Source: Algibacter sp. L3A6
GTDB taxonomy: Bacteria; Bacteroidota; Bacteroidia; Flavobacteriales; Flavobacteriaceae
Reading direction: 5' to 3'
NCBI RefSeq assembly: GCF_009796825.1
Contig: NZ_CP047030.1
Location: 4,400,501 to 4,464,500 of the forward strand
DNA length: 64,000 bases
A program made the translations under genes and the position numbers. The notes beneath the pieces are model-generated. The model saw only the letters and a program-made list of their open reading frames with translations, searched no databases and was not told the DNA's origin. Positions 18,379 through 25,414 of this stretch are shown in pieces. Position 1 is the first letter of the stretch, and each line of letters begins with the position of its first letter.

Positions 18379-19560
18379 TTATTTTATAATTACAGACTTT
18401 TTATTAATCTCATAAGAATTAATAATATTGGCTTTCTGAAAAATGGTTAGTATTTTTTCAATACTATAATTCTTTTTTAAGGCTCCTATAAATTTTTGTG
18501 TTTCTAAATCTTTTTTCTCGAAAGCAACATCTATATCATACCATCTAGAAAGCACCATCATGATATCTTTAAGTCTTTTATTTTCAAAATTGAATACACC
18601 ATCCTTCCATGCTATTTCGTTATAAACGTTAACATGAGCTATGGCGAAAACATTGTTTTCTATATTTAAAATCGATTGCTGTTTAGGTATTAAGTTTTCT
18701 TTTATCTCACCAGAACTCACTTCTACTTTTCCTTCTACTAAAGTTGTGTAGATATTAACCTCATCTTGATAAGCTTTAATATTAAATTCTGTACCTAACA
18801 CTTCTACATTTTGTCCCTTACTTATAACCTGGAATTTGGCGCCGTTATGATTGGTACTTGGAGATACATCAAAATATGCCTCACCGTAAACAAGTTCTAC
18901 CAAACGTGGGTTTCCTTTTATAAAATATACAGGATATTTTAATTTAGATTCTGAATTTAACCATACATGTGTACCATCTTCAAGCGTAATTTGAAATTGC
19001 CCTCCTTTTGGAATACTTAAATAGTTAAAAGAGATTTCCTCTTCTACGACTTGTTTTTTTAGATTTTCTTGATAAACAAGTTCTTCTCCTTCAGTTTTTA
19101 AGTATTCAGCTTCATACTTTACGCCTTTAACCAATTCTACAACTTCTCCGCTCTCCAAGGTTAATAAAGCCTTATCGATACCTGGTTCTATTTGATTATC
19201 GACAATAATAGGTGCGTTTATATTATTACCTAAACTATTTCCTTTTAAAAAGTACGTTGATGATAGCACTCCTAGAACAATTGCTGCTGCTGCCGCATAC
19301 TGCCAGCGGTACGTTTTTTTAGGCATAACTAGTTTAGACTTTATAATTTGCCAATCTGCTTTACTATCTATTTTTGATTTAAGATGTAATCTCGATTCTA
19401 TTTTATCTTCTTCTGTAAGTCTTTTTAAAATATCTTCTTTTTCTTCTTCAGAAAACAAATTAGAAGTCTCTAATTCCTTAGCGCTTTTATCTTTCAAAAG
19501 AGAAGACGCTATTTGCTTAGATAATATTATGATTTTCTTAAAGTTCATCATTAGTTTCAA
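18379..19560 (-). CDS. FecR-family anti-sigma factor
   Basis: A 393-aa protein with an N-terminal cytoplasmic sigma-binding part (about 1-80), one membrane span (about 84-104, AAAAAIVLGVLSSTYFL), a periplasmic FecR domain (LSIPKGGQFQITLEDGTHVW, about 177-196, and VYGEAYFDVSP) and a C-terminal DUF4974 domain (KRLKDIMMVLSRWYDIDVAF). It would hold the sigma factor from 19681-20241 inactive until the receptor's STN domain signals. The call starts at 19560, but Met4 or Met5 could be the real start. Confidence 0.92.
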   Translation of the reverse strand: MKLMMNFKKIIILSKQIASSLLKDKSAKELETSNLFSEEEKEDILKRLTEEDKIESRLHLKSKIDSKADWQIIKSKLVMPKKTYRWQYAAAAAIVLGVLSSTYFLKGNSLGNNINAPIIVDNQIEPGIDKALLTLESGEVVELVKGVKYEAEYLKTEGEELVYQENLKKQVVEEEISFNYLSIPKGGQFQITLEDGTHVWLNSESKLKYPVYFIKGNPRLVELVYGEAYFDVSPSTNHNGAKFQVISKGQNVEVLGTEFNIKAYQDEVNIYTTLVEGKVEVSSGEIKENLIPKQQSILNIENNVFAIAHVNVYNEIAWKDGVFNFENKRLKDIMMVLSRWYDIDVAFEKKDLETQKFIGALKKNYSIEKILTIFQKANIINSYEINKKSVIIK

Positions 19561-19680
19561 CCACTATTTATTACTAAGACGACAAAAAAGTAAACTAGGG
19601 TTAAAAAAAAATGATTTTTTTTAAATAAAATGTAAAAAATTAACAAATAAGATTATTACTTATTATCGGGTGCCCCATTT

Positions 19681-20241
19681 TTAATTGGAAGATTGAAAGG
19701 CAAAAGCCACTATAAAGAAGTAGTTTTTTAATAAAGGCCTTAAACGTTTGTAAGCTATTTTTTTTTGACCTTTAACCGTATTTACAGATATTTTTAAGTG
19801 TTCAGCAATTTCTGCATTTGATAAATCTTTAATACTTAATCTAATTATTTGAGCACATTTGTTAGGTAATGTATTTATAGCTTCTTCTATTCTGGAAGAT
19901 GTTTCTTCTATAATAACCTCTTTTAAGTAAAAAGACTCTTTATTTAATTGATCTAACTCTTCCACCGGCATATGTTCGGTTGTTTTAACTCTTTTGCTTT
20001 TTAAAAAATCTAACGATTTATTTTTAACAGAAGTGTATAAATACGATTTTATAGCTAGTTCATTATTAAACTCAATTTCATCTTCCCAAACCTTAATAAA
20101 AACATCTTGAACTAAGTCTTTGGCTACCTCTAAATCGCTTACATAATTGGTAGAAAAAACACATAGCGAACCATATAAAGAATCGAAAACATCCTTATAT
20201 TCTTTTATTGACAAAGTATGCCTGTCTTTTATTTTGAACAA
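19681..20241 (-). CDS. Extracytoplasmic-function sigma factor (RNA polymerase sigma-70, FecI-like)
   Basis: A 186-aa sigma-70 family protein with region 2 (about 22-90, DLVQDVFIKVWEDE, AIKSYLYTSVKNKSLDFLK) and region 4 (about 125-175, LPNKCAQIIRLSIKDLSNAEIAEHL as two adjoining parts, then ISVNTVKGQKKIAYKRLR helix-turn-helix). It is the first gene of the sigma / FecR / TonB receptor cascade on the minus strand and probably directs transcription of the receptor operon down to the ChaN-like gene. Confidence 0.93.
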   Translation of the reverse strand: MFKIKDRHTLSIKEYKDVFDSLYGSLCVFSTNYVSDLEVAKDLVQDVFIKVWEDEIEFNNELAIKSYLYTSVKNKSLDFLKSKRVKTTEHMPVEELDQLNKESFYLKEVIIEETSSRIEEAINTLPNKCAQIIRLSIKDLSNAEIAEHLKISVNTVKGQKKIAYKRLRPLLKNYFFIVAFAFQSSN

Positions 20242-20830
20242 GTGCTTTAATTAATTTTTGGTTATCAAATCTAATTAAAAACACCAAAATCTAAAGGCCT
20301 TCAATAGTTTTTTATCTTTTGACAAAAAAAACAAAGTTAAAAAAAGCATTTATTCAATTTTAATAATGATTATTTGCTAATTTCAGAATTATTAAAACTA
20401 AAAAGGTTAGCATTTTCTTTTTAACTCCCTTCTATTAACAAATTAATTTTGAGAAAATTTGCCCCATATAAGGGTCTTATTTAAAAGGATAAAATTGAAA
20501 AACTCGAGATTAAAACTATAAATACCATTAGAAAACGGAAGCATTATTAACACCTATCTTTTTCTGTTTTACACTCTTTCAATGGCATGCTTGGCAGTTT
20601 GCTTGTATGCTTTATTCTACTCGTATATCTCTATTATTACAAATGCACAGAACCCTGCAAACCCATTAATGTTTTATTTAAGAATACATTCTAATTAATA
20701 TTTGATTCTAAAAAGCATAATCCTACATTGTTCTTAGAAATCAAATTGAGACAATAGAGAGTAAACCTGCTATTGTATCAATAAAAAAGTTCCCTATCCG
20801 CCTCCCCATTCATTTCCCCCCCTCCGATAT
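20242..20830. other. Intergenic spacer upstream of the sigma gene
   Basis: AT-rich, no confident gene. A 38-codon plus-strand frame at 20582-20698 (MACLAVCLYALFYSY start, hydrophobic) has no ribosome-binding support and may be a relic. Pyrimidine-rich tracts occur around 20795-20825 just before the type 2 element. Confidence 0.4.
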
Positions 20831-21183
20831 CTCCACTCGTGCCTCATCTATAATCTCAGAAACTGGCGCGCTTTTGTAAAGCGTGACTAATTGTTTTACT
20901 ATTTCAAATTACCATAGAACATGTACTTTAACCGAAGGGATTTCTAGATTTTCCTCTTCATAGATTGCATAGCTACTTTTTTTCCAATCTAATATTTTAA
21001 AATAGGATGGTTTAATAAATCTACCCAGTCAATTATTGTTATTGTCACAAATGTTGGAACAGTACTATCTATAACTTTATATCTCTGAGACATTGCTTAA
21101 AGATAATAATTTGCATTGCAAATACTAAAAAAATTAGACACACTTCACAGAAGTGCGCCAGGGTTACGGATATGACGCACGAG
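20831..21183 (-). mobile_element. Miniature RAYT-derived element, type 2, copy B
   Basis: Closely similar to 8275-8570. The left hairpin is CGCTTT-tgt-AAAGCG (about 20869-20883), the right hairpin CACTTC-aca-GAAGTG (21141-21155) followed by CGCCAG and GTTACGGATATGACGCACGAG. The minus strand from ATG 21093 encodes MSQRYKVIDSTVPTFV and ITIIDWVDL, then after an internal deletion the C-terminal DWKKSSYAIYEEENLEIP up to TGG-TAA at 20909. The HUH motif and catalytic Tyr are missing. It retains slightly more sequence than copy A. Confidence 0.72.
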
Positions 21184-21189
21184 TGAATT

Positions 21190-21319
21190 ATGAAATTTAT
21201 ACTTTCTACTCATAACTTAAAAATACAAAAAGCTACCTAAATGAATAGATAGCTTTTATTTTTAATTCTTTTGTAGAACTTACTCGGTACGGCACTCATT
21301 ACAAACGAGCGCTAGCAGG
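21190..21319 (+). repeat. RAYT-end repeat with hairpin and type 1 REP, copy 3
   Basis: The left edge (21191-21213) is the complement of ATG-AGT-AGA-AAG-TAT-AAA-TT, the MSRKYKF start of the RAYT gene. Then comes the AGCTACCT / ATAGATAGCT hairpin (21227-21258), TAGAACTTACTCGGTAC and a REP (21291-21319). It is thus an element reduced to the 5' end of a RAYT plus its REP. Confidence 0.75.
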
Positions 21320-21389
21320 TATGTCGCGCGAGTAGAAGCCAGAGTTACGGATATGTCGCACAAGTGGGTTACGGATATGCCGCACGAGG
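21317..21389 (+). repeat. Three tandem half-REP units
   Basis: Units at 21317-21333, 21341-21365 and 21366-21389 share GGATATGYCGCRCGAG-like sequence (the first begins at GGTATG). This is the outer arm seen at the right end of the type 2 elements (8544-8570 and 21160-21183). They lack their hairpins and form a short head-to-tail array just downstream of an immunity gene. Confidence 0.7.
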
Positions 21390-21418
21390 GGATTATAAAC
21401 TAGCGATAGCTGAGGCGA

Positions 21419-22036
21419 TTACCACTCTTGCTGTATAAGATCTAATGTTTTTTCCTTCTTAGTGTTATCAGGAGCTGTACTAATAAACCATTCAATAGCT
21501 TTGTTTTTGTCAAAAGCTAAATTATACATTGCTGCTAATTTTATAGATTCTCTAAAATTTAAAAACTTATGAAAATCTTTTAACCATTCTTCCTTTTTAT
21601 CAATGGCTGTTAGAATATCTTTTATAGATGAATATTTGTTAAAAAGATTGAATGCTCCTAATTCTATATTTTTAATAATTTCTTTAGATACAATATCTAC
21701 TTTTGAGATATCATCAATGGGTATTGAAAAATAACCACTATTGTCATTTTTAAAATGCCCAATAGAACCTGATACAATAGGGTAAGAATTTAAAAAGTCT
21801 TTAACTATTTTTTTGTCTAAAGAATTTACTTGTTTGTAATATATACCAGAGCTGACATTAATAGAAGTAATGTCAGGTCTGGGGGCTTTTCCACTAACTG
21901 AAGAAAATGTTATTACTTCTTCGCGTTTATGTAGCTTTTCTTTTTTAACAAAATCATTTTCACCTCTTTTAATATATTCTTTATCAATAAGAAATTCACC
22001 TACTTTACTTTTTACAGCTTCAAAAAGTTCGTTCAT
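21419..22036 (-). CDS. Probable immunity protein of orphan Rhs tip
   Basis: A 205-aa cytoplasmic protein, not assigned to a known family by eye. It starts 1 nt after the stop of an Rhs toxin-tip fragment (22038-22337), the position an immunity gene takes in Rhs systems. It is Lys/Glu-rich with no signal or membrane segment, which fits protection against a cytoplasmic nuclease. Features include SGYFSIPIDDISKVDIVSKE and a helical C-terminus KEEWLKDFHKFLNFRESIKL. The reading frame is intact although its toxin gene is truncated, so it may be kept for defence against siblings carrying the full toxin. Confidence 0.62.
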   Translation of the reverse strand: MNELFEAVKSKVGEFLIDKEYIKRGENDFVKKEKLHKREEVITFSSVSGKAPRPDITSINVSSGIYYKQVNSLDKKIVKDFLNSYPIVSGSIGHFKNDNSGYFSIPIDDISKVDIVSKEIIKNIELGAFNLFNKYSSIKDILTAIDKKEEWLKDFHKFLNFRESIKLAAMYNLAFDKNKAIEWFISTAPDNTKKEKTLDLIQQEW

Positions 22037-22037
22037 T

Positions 22038-22337
22038 TTATTTACATCTTATTACTGTTACGTTATCTATTTTTTTAATTTTTGCATCTTTAGCTTTCTT
22101 ACCTGTTGGTGCAATATTGTGGTCTCCACTATTAACTTTATTATCAAAGTTTCTTTGTTCTGAACCATAAGAAGCTGCCGGAGAGTTTTTGACTTCAACA
22201 CCAGTAATTTCTCCTGTGTCAACATTTTGAACAACAATATCATATCGTCTAATTTGTCCAGTGTCTCCATCTTTAAAAGAAATTTCTTCACCTAGTACAT
22301 TATGCTTTGGATCGCTATCAAAATCCTTAACAACATC
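22038..22337 (-). pseudogene. Orphan Rhs toxin tip, PD-(D/E)xK-like nuclease remnant
   Basis: The minus frame encodes about 100 residues: ADVVKDFDSDPKHNVLGEE, then RRYDIVVQNVDTGEITGVEV with KNS directly after, then QRNFDNKVNSGDHNIAPTGK and VTVIRCK-TAA. The D...GVEVK arrangement (Asp, then E-x-K on a beta strand) resembles PD-(D/E)xK nuclease toxin domains. There is no start codon and no Rhs core upstream; the frame runs into a REP at 22338. The stop is 1 nt before the immunity ATG. Toxin class is inferred from the motif only. Confidence 0.7.
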
Positions 22338-22372
22338 GGCACGAGCTAAAAGCTCGCGCTAGCGGGGGGGGG
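22338..22372 (+). repeat. REP palindrome, type 1 (edge of orphan tip)
   Basis: GGCACGAGCTAAAAGCTCGC then GCTAGCGGGGGGGG; hairpin GAGC-taaa-GCTC. It directly abuts the truncated Rhs tip. It is nearly identical to the REP at 24629-24660, which abuts another Rhs fragment. Confidence 0.85.
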
Positions 22373-22411
22373 AAATGGGCGGAAACCCCTGCTGGCGCAA
22401 GCAACCATTTT

Positions 22412-22438
22412 CGCTAGTGCGAGCGTCTCGCTCGTACC
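22412..22438 (-). repeat. REP palindrome, type 1 (left flank of RAYT)
   Basis: On the minus strand GGTACGAGCGAGACGCTCGC then ACTAGCG; hairpin GAGCG-aga-CGCTC. It is inverted relative to the REP at 23190-23220 on the other side of the RAYT gene. Confidence 0.85.
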
Positions 22439-22450
22439 CATAATTAATTA

Positions 22451-23017
22451 TTACATAATACCTAAATTCATTCCTTCATTATCTATTTTTAATATGGTTT
22501 CATCATCTGCATAGTTTCTTGCACTACTATATTTCCAATCTATTGGATTAGTAACAAAGCCTTGCTCTACAGGGTTCATGTGTATATAATCTATTTTTTG
22601 CTTTATAACTTTTCCGCTCCATAACTCAATGGGTTTATTGTGTTGTTGCCAAAGCTGATTTTTACTCACATTACTATTCTTTTTACCTGCTCTTTCAAAC
22701 ATCCATAATAACCATTCTTTCCTACTTTCTTGTTGATTTCCTTCTATTGCTTTTATTATTTTTCTAGCAGTAAAGCCTTTAAAATCTCTTAAAAGACCAG
22801 ATGGGTCTTCATGCTTTGATCTAAAAACTAAATGTACATGGCTTGGCATAAAACAATAAGCAAAGACCTCAATACCTTTCTCTTTTCTACAGTGCGTTAT
22901 ACTTTCTTCTAGTATTGAAAAATAATCTTGACGAGTAAAAACATCAATCCAAAAAACAGTTGCGAAACTTACAAAATAAGCCGCAGTAGGATTCTTGAAT
23001 TTATATTTTCTACTCAT
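22451..23017 (-). CDS. REP-associated tyrosine transposase (RAYT, IS200-like HUH)
   Basis: A 188-aa intact Y1-type transposase. The HUH motif is H60-V-H62 in YCFMPSHVHLVFR, and the catalytic Tyr is probably Y144 in KIDYIHMNPVEQGFV. The C-terminus DWKYSSARNYADDE is typical of RAYTs. The gene is flanked by inverted REP hairpins (22412-22438 and 23190-23220), the normal arrangement for this domesticated single-strand transposase that acts on REPs. Degenerate copies are at 2733-2831 and 7098-7480. It is the only complete RAYT in the window and could act in trans on all type 1 REPs. Confidence 0.93.
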   Translation of the reverse strand: MSRKYKFKNPTAAYFVSFATVFWIDVFTRQDYFSILEESITHCRKEKGIEVFAYCFMPSHVHLVFRSKHEDPSGLLRDFKGFTARKIIKAIEGNQQESRKEWLLWMFERAGKKNSNVSKNQLWQQHNKPIELWSGKVIKQKIDYIHMNPVEQGFVTNPIDWKYSSARNYADDETILKIDNEGMNLGIM

Positions 23018-23162
23018 TTTCTTAAAAAAAACCTTACAGCAAGAGCAAGATACTCGTGTTAATTTCTAATACTTTACCCAATGGAAAGCTACAAAATCTT
23101 TCGCTATAAAAAAATCACAACTCTCGTTGTGGCTCTTTAATTTATATACTTACTCATAATCG

Positions 23163-23220
23163 GTACTAGCTACAAACTAGCAGCTTAGAGCACGAGCGAG
23201 ACGCTCGCGCTAGCGGGGGC
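23163..23220 (+). repeat. REP pair, right flank of RAYT
   Basis: A degenerate hairpin CTAG-ctacaaa-CTAG (about 23166-23180) is followed by a full REP at 23190-23220 (ACGAGCGAGACGCTCGCGCT then AGCGGGGGC; hairpin GAGCG-aga-CGCTC). Upstream at about 23110-23140 the ACAACTCTCGTTGT hairpin may be a terminator. Confidence 0.75.
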
Positions 23221-23576
23221 CCAAAAAAAATAGACTATTTTGGCTAAAGAGTTGTTTAAAAACATAAATATCGCTGTTTCCAGCCAAAAAAACGCCACAT
23301 TTTGCCATGATACATAAAACCGTAAAACGCATAAAACAAAGCCTAAAACCAACCCAAAATAAACCATCAAAAAAAACCAAAAACCCAAAACAAAAAGCCT
23401 AAAAAAAGCCACCTTTCCGCAGGCGAAATAAACGCTTGAATATAGGAAATATGGGCAGAAAAAGAAAAAGGCGAAAAAAGAGCGGAACGCCCGAAAATAA
23501 AGAGGTTGAAGTGAAAAGGTTAAGTGTTAATAACTTTTGCGAAAAGACTCTAAAAACGAAGTTTTTGAGCATAAAA
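23221..23576. other. Non-coding spacer with shared immunity 3' module
   Basis: 23221-23475 is A/C-rich with no supported gene; a hydrophobic 75-codon minus frame here runs into the REP and is judged spurious. 23476-23576 resembles 24664-24760 (GCGGAA.CGCCC, AGTGTTAATAACTTTT / ATGTTAATAACTTTT, AACGAAGTTTTTGAGC / AACGGAGTTTTTGAGC), a module found downstream of two different immunity genes. Confidence 0.55.
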
Positions 23577-23598
23577 AAGCAACCGAAATGGTTGCTTT
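23577..23598 (-). terminator. Terminator after immunity gene 2
   Basis: Perfect 9-bp stem AAAGCAACC / GGTTGCTTT, 22 nt downstream of the gene ending at 23621, followed on the minus strand by a T run. The same hairpin follows the immunity gene at 24789. Confidence 0.85.
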
Positions 23599-23620
23599 AA
23601 AAACTATTTAGATTTCTATT

Positions 23621-23986
23621 TTAATAAAACTCTATTTTACAATCTGACAATAAGTAAGTTCTGTTATCTGATAATTCAATTTTATCGCAAACTATTTTTC
23701 CAGTAATTAAATCTAATATTTTTGCTCCTTGGGTTATTTCTTTTCGCCAACCTTCAACATCCCCTTTATACGACAAACAATTAAAAAGTTCATTTGTTGG
23801 TAGCCATAACTTACAATTTTCATTAACGACTCCACCACTTTGTGCTATTGGTTGGTTATCAAATTGTGAAGTCACTTTATAAAATAAAGAATCATTAAAA
23901 TCGTCATTTCCACTATCTGATATATATAGGACTTCGCTATTCTCAATATTTATTGTTCCTGGTATAATTCTTTCAAACTTACTCAT
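23621..23986 (-). CDS. Probable immunity protein of Rhs pseudogene 2
   Basis: A 121-aa soluble protein of no recognised family. Its ATG lies directly after the TAG of the toxin-tip remnant at 23987-24147 (TAGATG), the usual toxin/immunity spacing. It is mostly beta by appearance (NIENSEVLYISDSGNDDFND, KIVCDKIELSDNRTYLLSDC). No signal peptide, so it would act in the cytoplasm. It ends in a shared immunity terminator. The reading frame is intact although the toxin is broken. Confidence 0.6.
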   Translation of the reverse strand: MSKFERIIPGTINIENSEVLYISDSGNDDFNDSLFYKVTSQFDNQPIAQSGGVVNENCKLWLPTNELFNCLSYKGDVEGWRKEITQGAKILDLITGKIVCDKIELSDNRTYLLSDCKIEFY

Positions 23987-24621
23987 CTATGGTGTTACAT
24001 TAATATTAACATTATTCAAGCCTGCATCTTGAAATACCTTTGTATAATGACTGGCTAACTCTGGGCTATTTGTATGATAATTTACTTCGTGAAATGCGTC
24101 TGAATATTTTTGGGCTTGTGATAGCATTTTTTGTTGCTCTGCAACGGCGAGTAGTATCTAAACCTATTATAATAAAGTCCAGTTTCCACATCCTCATACT
24201 GTCCCTGATATCTAAAAGGTATGAACGTTTTACTACCTCCAATGTTACAGATATTTCCGTAAATATCCAACTCACATTCCCAAACATTCTCACCTTTTTC
24301 ATTAAAGACTTGAACGGGGGTCCCCAAATAATCGCAAACTATGGAGTATGTTTTATCGCCTACTATTTTAGCTTGTGGCACAAAACTATTGTTTTCAAAT
24401 ACCCAAGTGGTTAAAGCTGTACTGTCTTGAGATTTATCACTTCCGCGAAAAATTGTCGTTGGTGTTGGCTCTTTTTCTTCCGCATCAATATCCCCATTTT
24501 CGTTAACAAACAATCTAGGGCGGTCTTCTAAGTTATATTGCCATTCGTGCAGAGGTAAATTACCATCCCAAATAAAGCGGGTAATGGTTCCGTCGCGCTG
24601 TACTCGTGGTGCTGTTACTAT
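23987..24621 (-). pseudogene. Truncated rhs gene: core 3' end plus tip remnant
   Basis: 24148-24621 is close to identical to the end of the intact rhs core (26360-25905 region): it encodes VTAPRVQRDGTITRFIWDGN, the VCDYLGTPVQVFNEKGENVW block and FRYQGQYEDVETGLYYNRFR. It stops at YYSP, so the DPIG...GLD junction is lost and the frame shifts. A different tip remnant follows in another frame (AEQQKMLSQAQKYSDAFHEV, then NYHTNSPELASHYTK, ending NINVTP-TAG). The homology to rhs ends at 24621, six bases before a REP. No start codon: dead gene. Confidence 0.85.
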
Positions 24622-24628
24622 TCAGAAC

Positions 24629-24660
24629 GGCACGAGCTAAAAGCTCGCGCTAGCGGGGGG
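24629..24660 (+). repeat. REP palindrome, type 1 (edge of truncated rhs)
   Basis: GGCACGAGCTAAAAGCTCGC then GCTAGCGGGGGG; hairpin GAGC-taaa-GCTC. It abuts the rhs fragment and is nearly identical to 22338-22372. Confidence 0.87.
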
Positions 24661-24760
24661 AAAAAGGGCGGAAACGCCCATAACCAAAAGGATTGAAGCG
24701 AAACGCTGCAATGTTAATAACTTTTAGGTTTTATGGCTAAAAACGGAGTTTTTGAGCGTA
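24661..24760. repeat. Immunity 3' module (copy 1)
   Basis: GGGCGGAAACGCCC followed by AATGTTAATAACTTTT and ACGGAGTTTTTGAGCG. It resembles 23476-23576. It links the terminator of the immunity gene at 24789 with the REP at 24629. Confidence 0.6.
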
Positions 24761-24785
24761 AAAAAGCAACCGTTTTGGTTGCTTT
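24761..24785 (-). terminator. Terminator after immunity gene 1
   Basis: AAAGCAACC / GGTTGCTTT stem (24763-24771, 24777-24785) just after the immunity stop, followed by TTTTT on the minus strand. Same hairpin as at 23577-23598. Confidence 0.85.
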
Positions 24786-24788
24786 CCT

Positions 24789-25400
24789 TTAAAGTTCGTA
24801 AATGACTTCAGAATATCCGTTTTCAAAAGACTTTGTGATTTGCTTTAACTCTCCTATTTCTGAATAATCAAATATTTCCTTGTATGGGTCAGCTTCATTT
24901 CCCTTTCTGTCATATTGTTTGATTCGTATTTCTTCTAATAAACCATTTTCAGAATAAATATAAAACTCATCTCTACCGCCACGTCTTCCTTGTGAAAACA
25001 TTTTTTCTATTTTATTACTCACTTTGTCATAAAAATATATGCTAACATTTTGCAAGTCTTTACTATTGTTGAATTGATGTGATTTCACAAAGTTTTTTTC
25101 ATATTTCAAAAATTGATAGTAAAATTGATTTTCAATGGAAATACCTTCTTTGATTTGGATAATTCTTTCTTTTGAGTCAAATCCATAGCTGTACAAATCC
25201 TCCGTACTTTTGATTTTGTTTATATTATCTACAAGTTTCCCTTGTTTAAAACCACTTCTTTGATATGAACAAGGAAAAATTTCAAAATATTCACACTTGG
25301 AATATTTTATACTGACTATTTCTTTTTCGTTATCTTGTTTAATGGCATCAAATTTATCTCGTGATAAATCAAATGATTGTTTTATTTCTTCTCGTGTCAT
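24789..25400 (-). CDS. Immunity protein for the Rhs AHH nuclease
   Basis: A roughly 203-aa soluble protein directly after the rhs stop. The open frame reaches a TTG at 25418 that overlaps the rhs TGA, but the ATG at 25400 (MTREEIKQSFDLSRDKFD) matches the start of the paralogous pseudogene at 8212 and is preferred. Contains FEIFPCSYQRSGFKQGKLVD and MFSQGRRGGRDEFYIYSENG. The predicted fold is mostly repeated beta strands like YD/MORN-type sheets. It is not a named family by eye. It would bind and block the AHH nuclease tip in the cytoplasm. Confidence 0.75.
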   Translation of the reverse strand: MTREEIKQSFDLSRDKFDAIKQDNEKEIVSIKYSKCEYFEIFPCSYQRSGFKQGKLVDNINKIKSTEDLYSYGFDSKERIIQIKEGISIENQFYYQFLKYEKNFVKSHQFNNSKDLQNVSIYFYDKVSNKIEKMFSQGRRGGRDEFYIYSENGLLEEIRIKQYDRKGNEADPYKEIFDYSEIGELKQITKSFENGYSEVIYEL

Positions 25401-25414
25401 TCTTATATATTCTG

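Noticed and set aside
20582..20698. 38-codon hydrophobic plus-strand frame
   Set aside because: Too short, no start signals; kept only as a note in the spacer entry.
21317..21389. Possible CRISPR array
   Set aside because: Only three units, almost no spacers between them, and the unit matches the ends of RAYT-derived elements.
22067..22291. 74-codon minus-strand frame
   Set aside because: Shadow of the real frame of the Rhs tip remnant, which encodes a recognisable toxin-like domain.
23185..23412. 75-codon hydrophobic minus-strand frame
   Set aside because: Hydrophobicity comes from A/C-rich low-complexity DNA; the frame ends within a REP.
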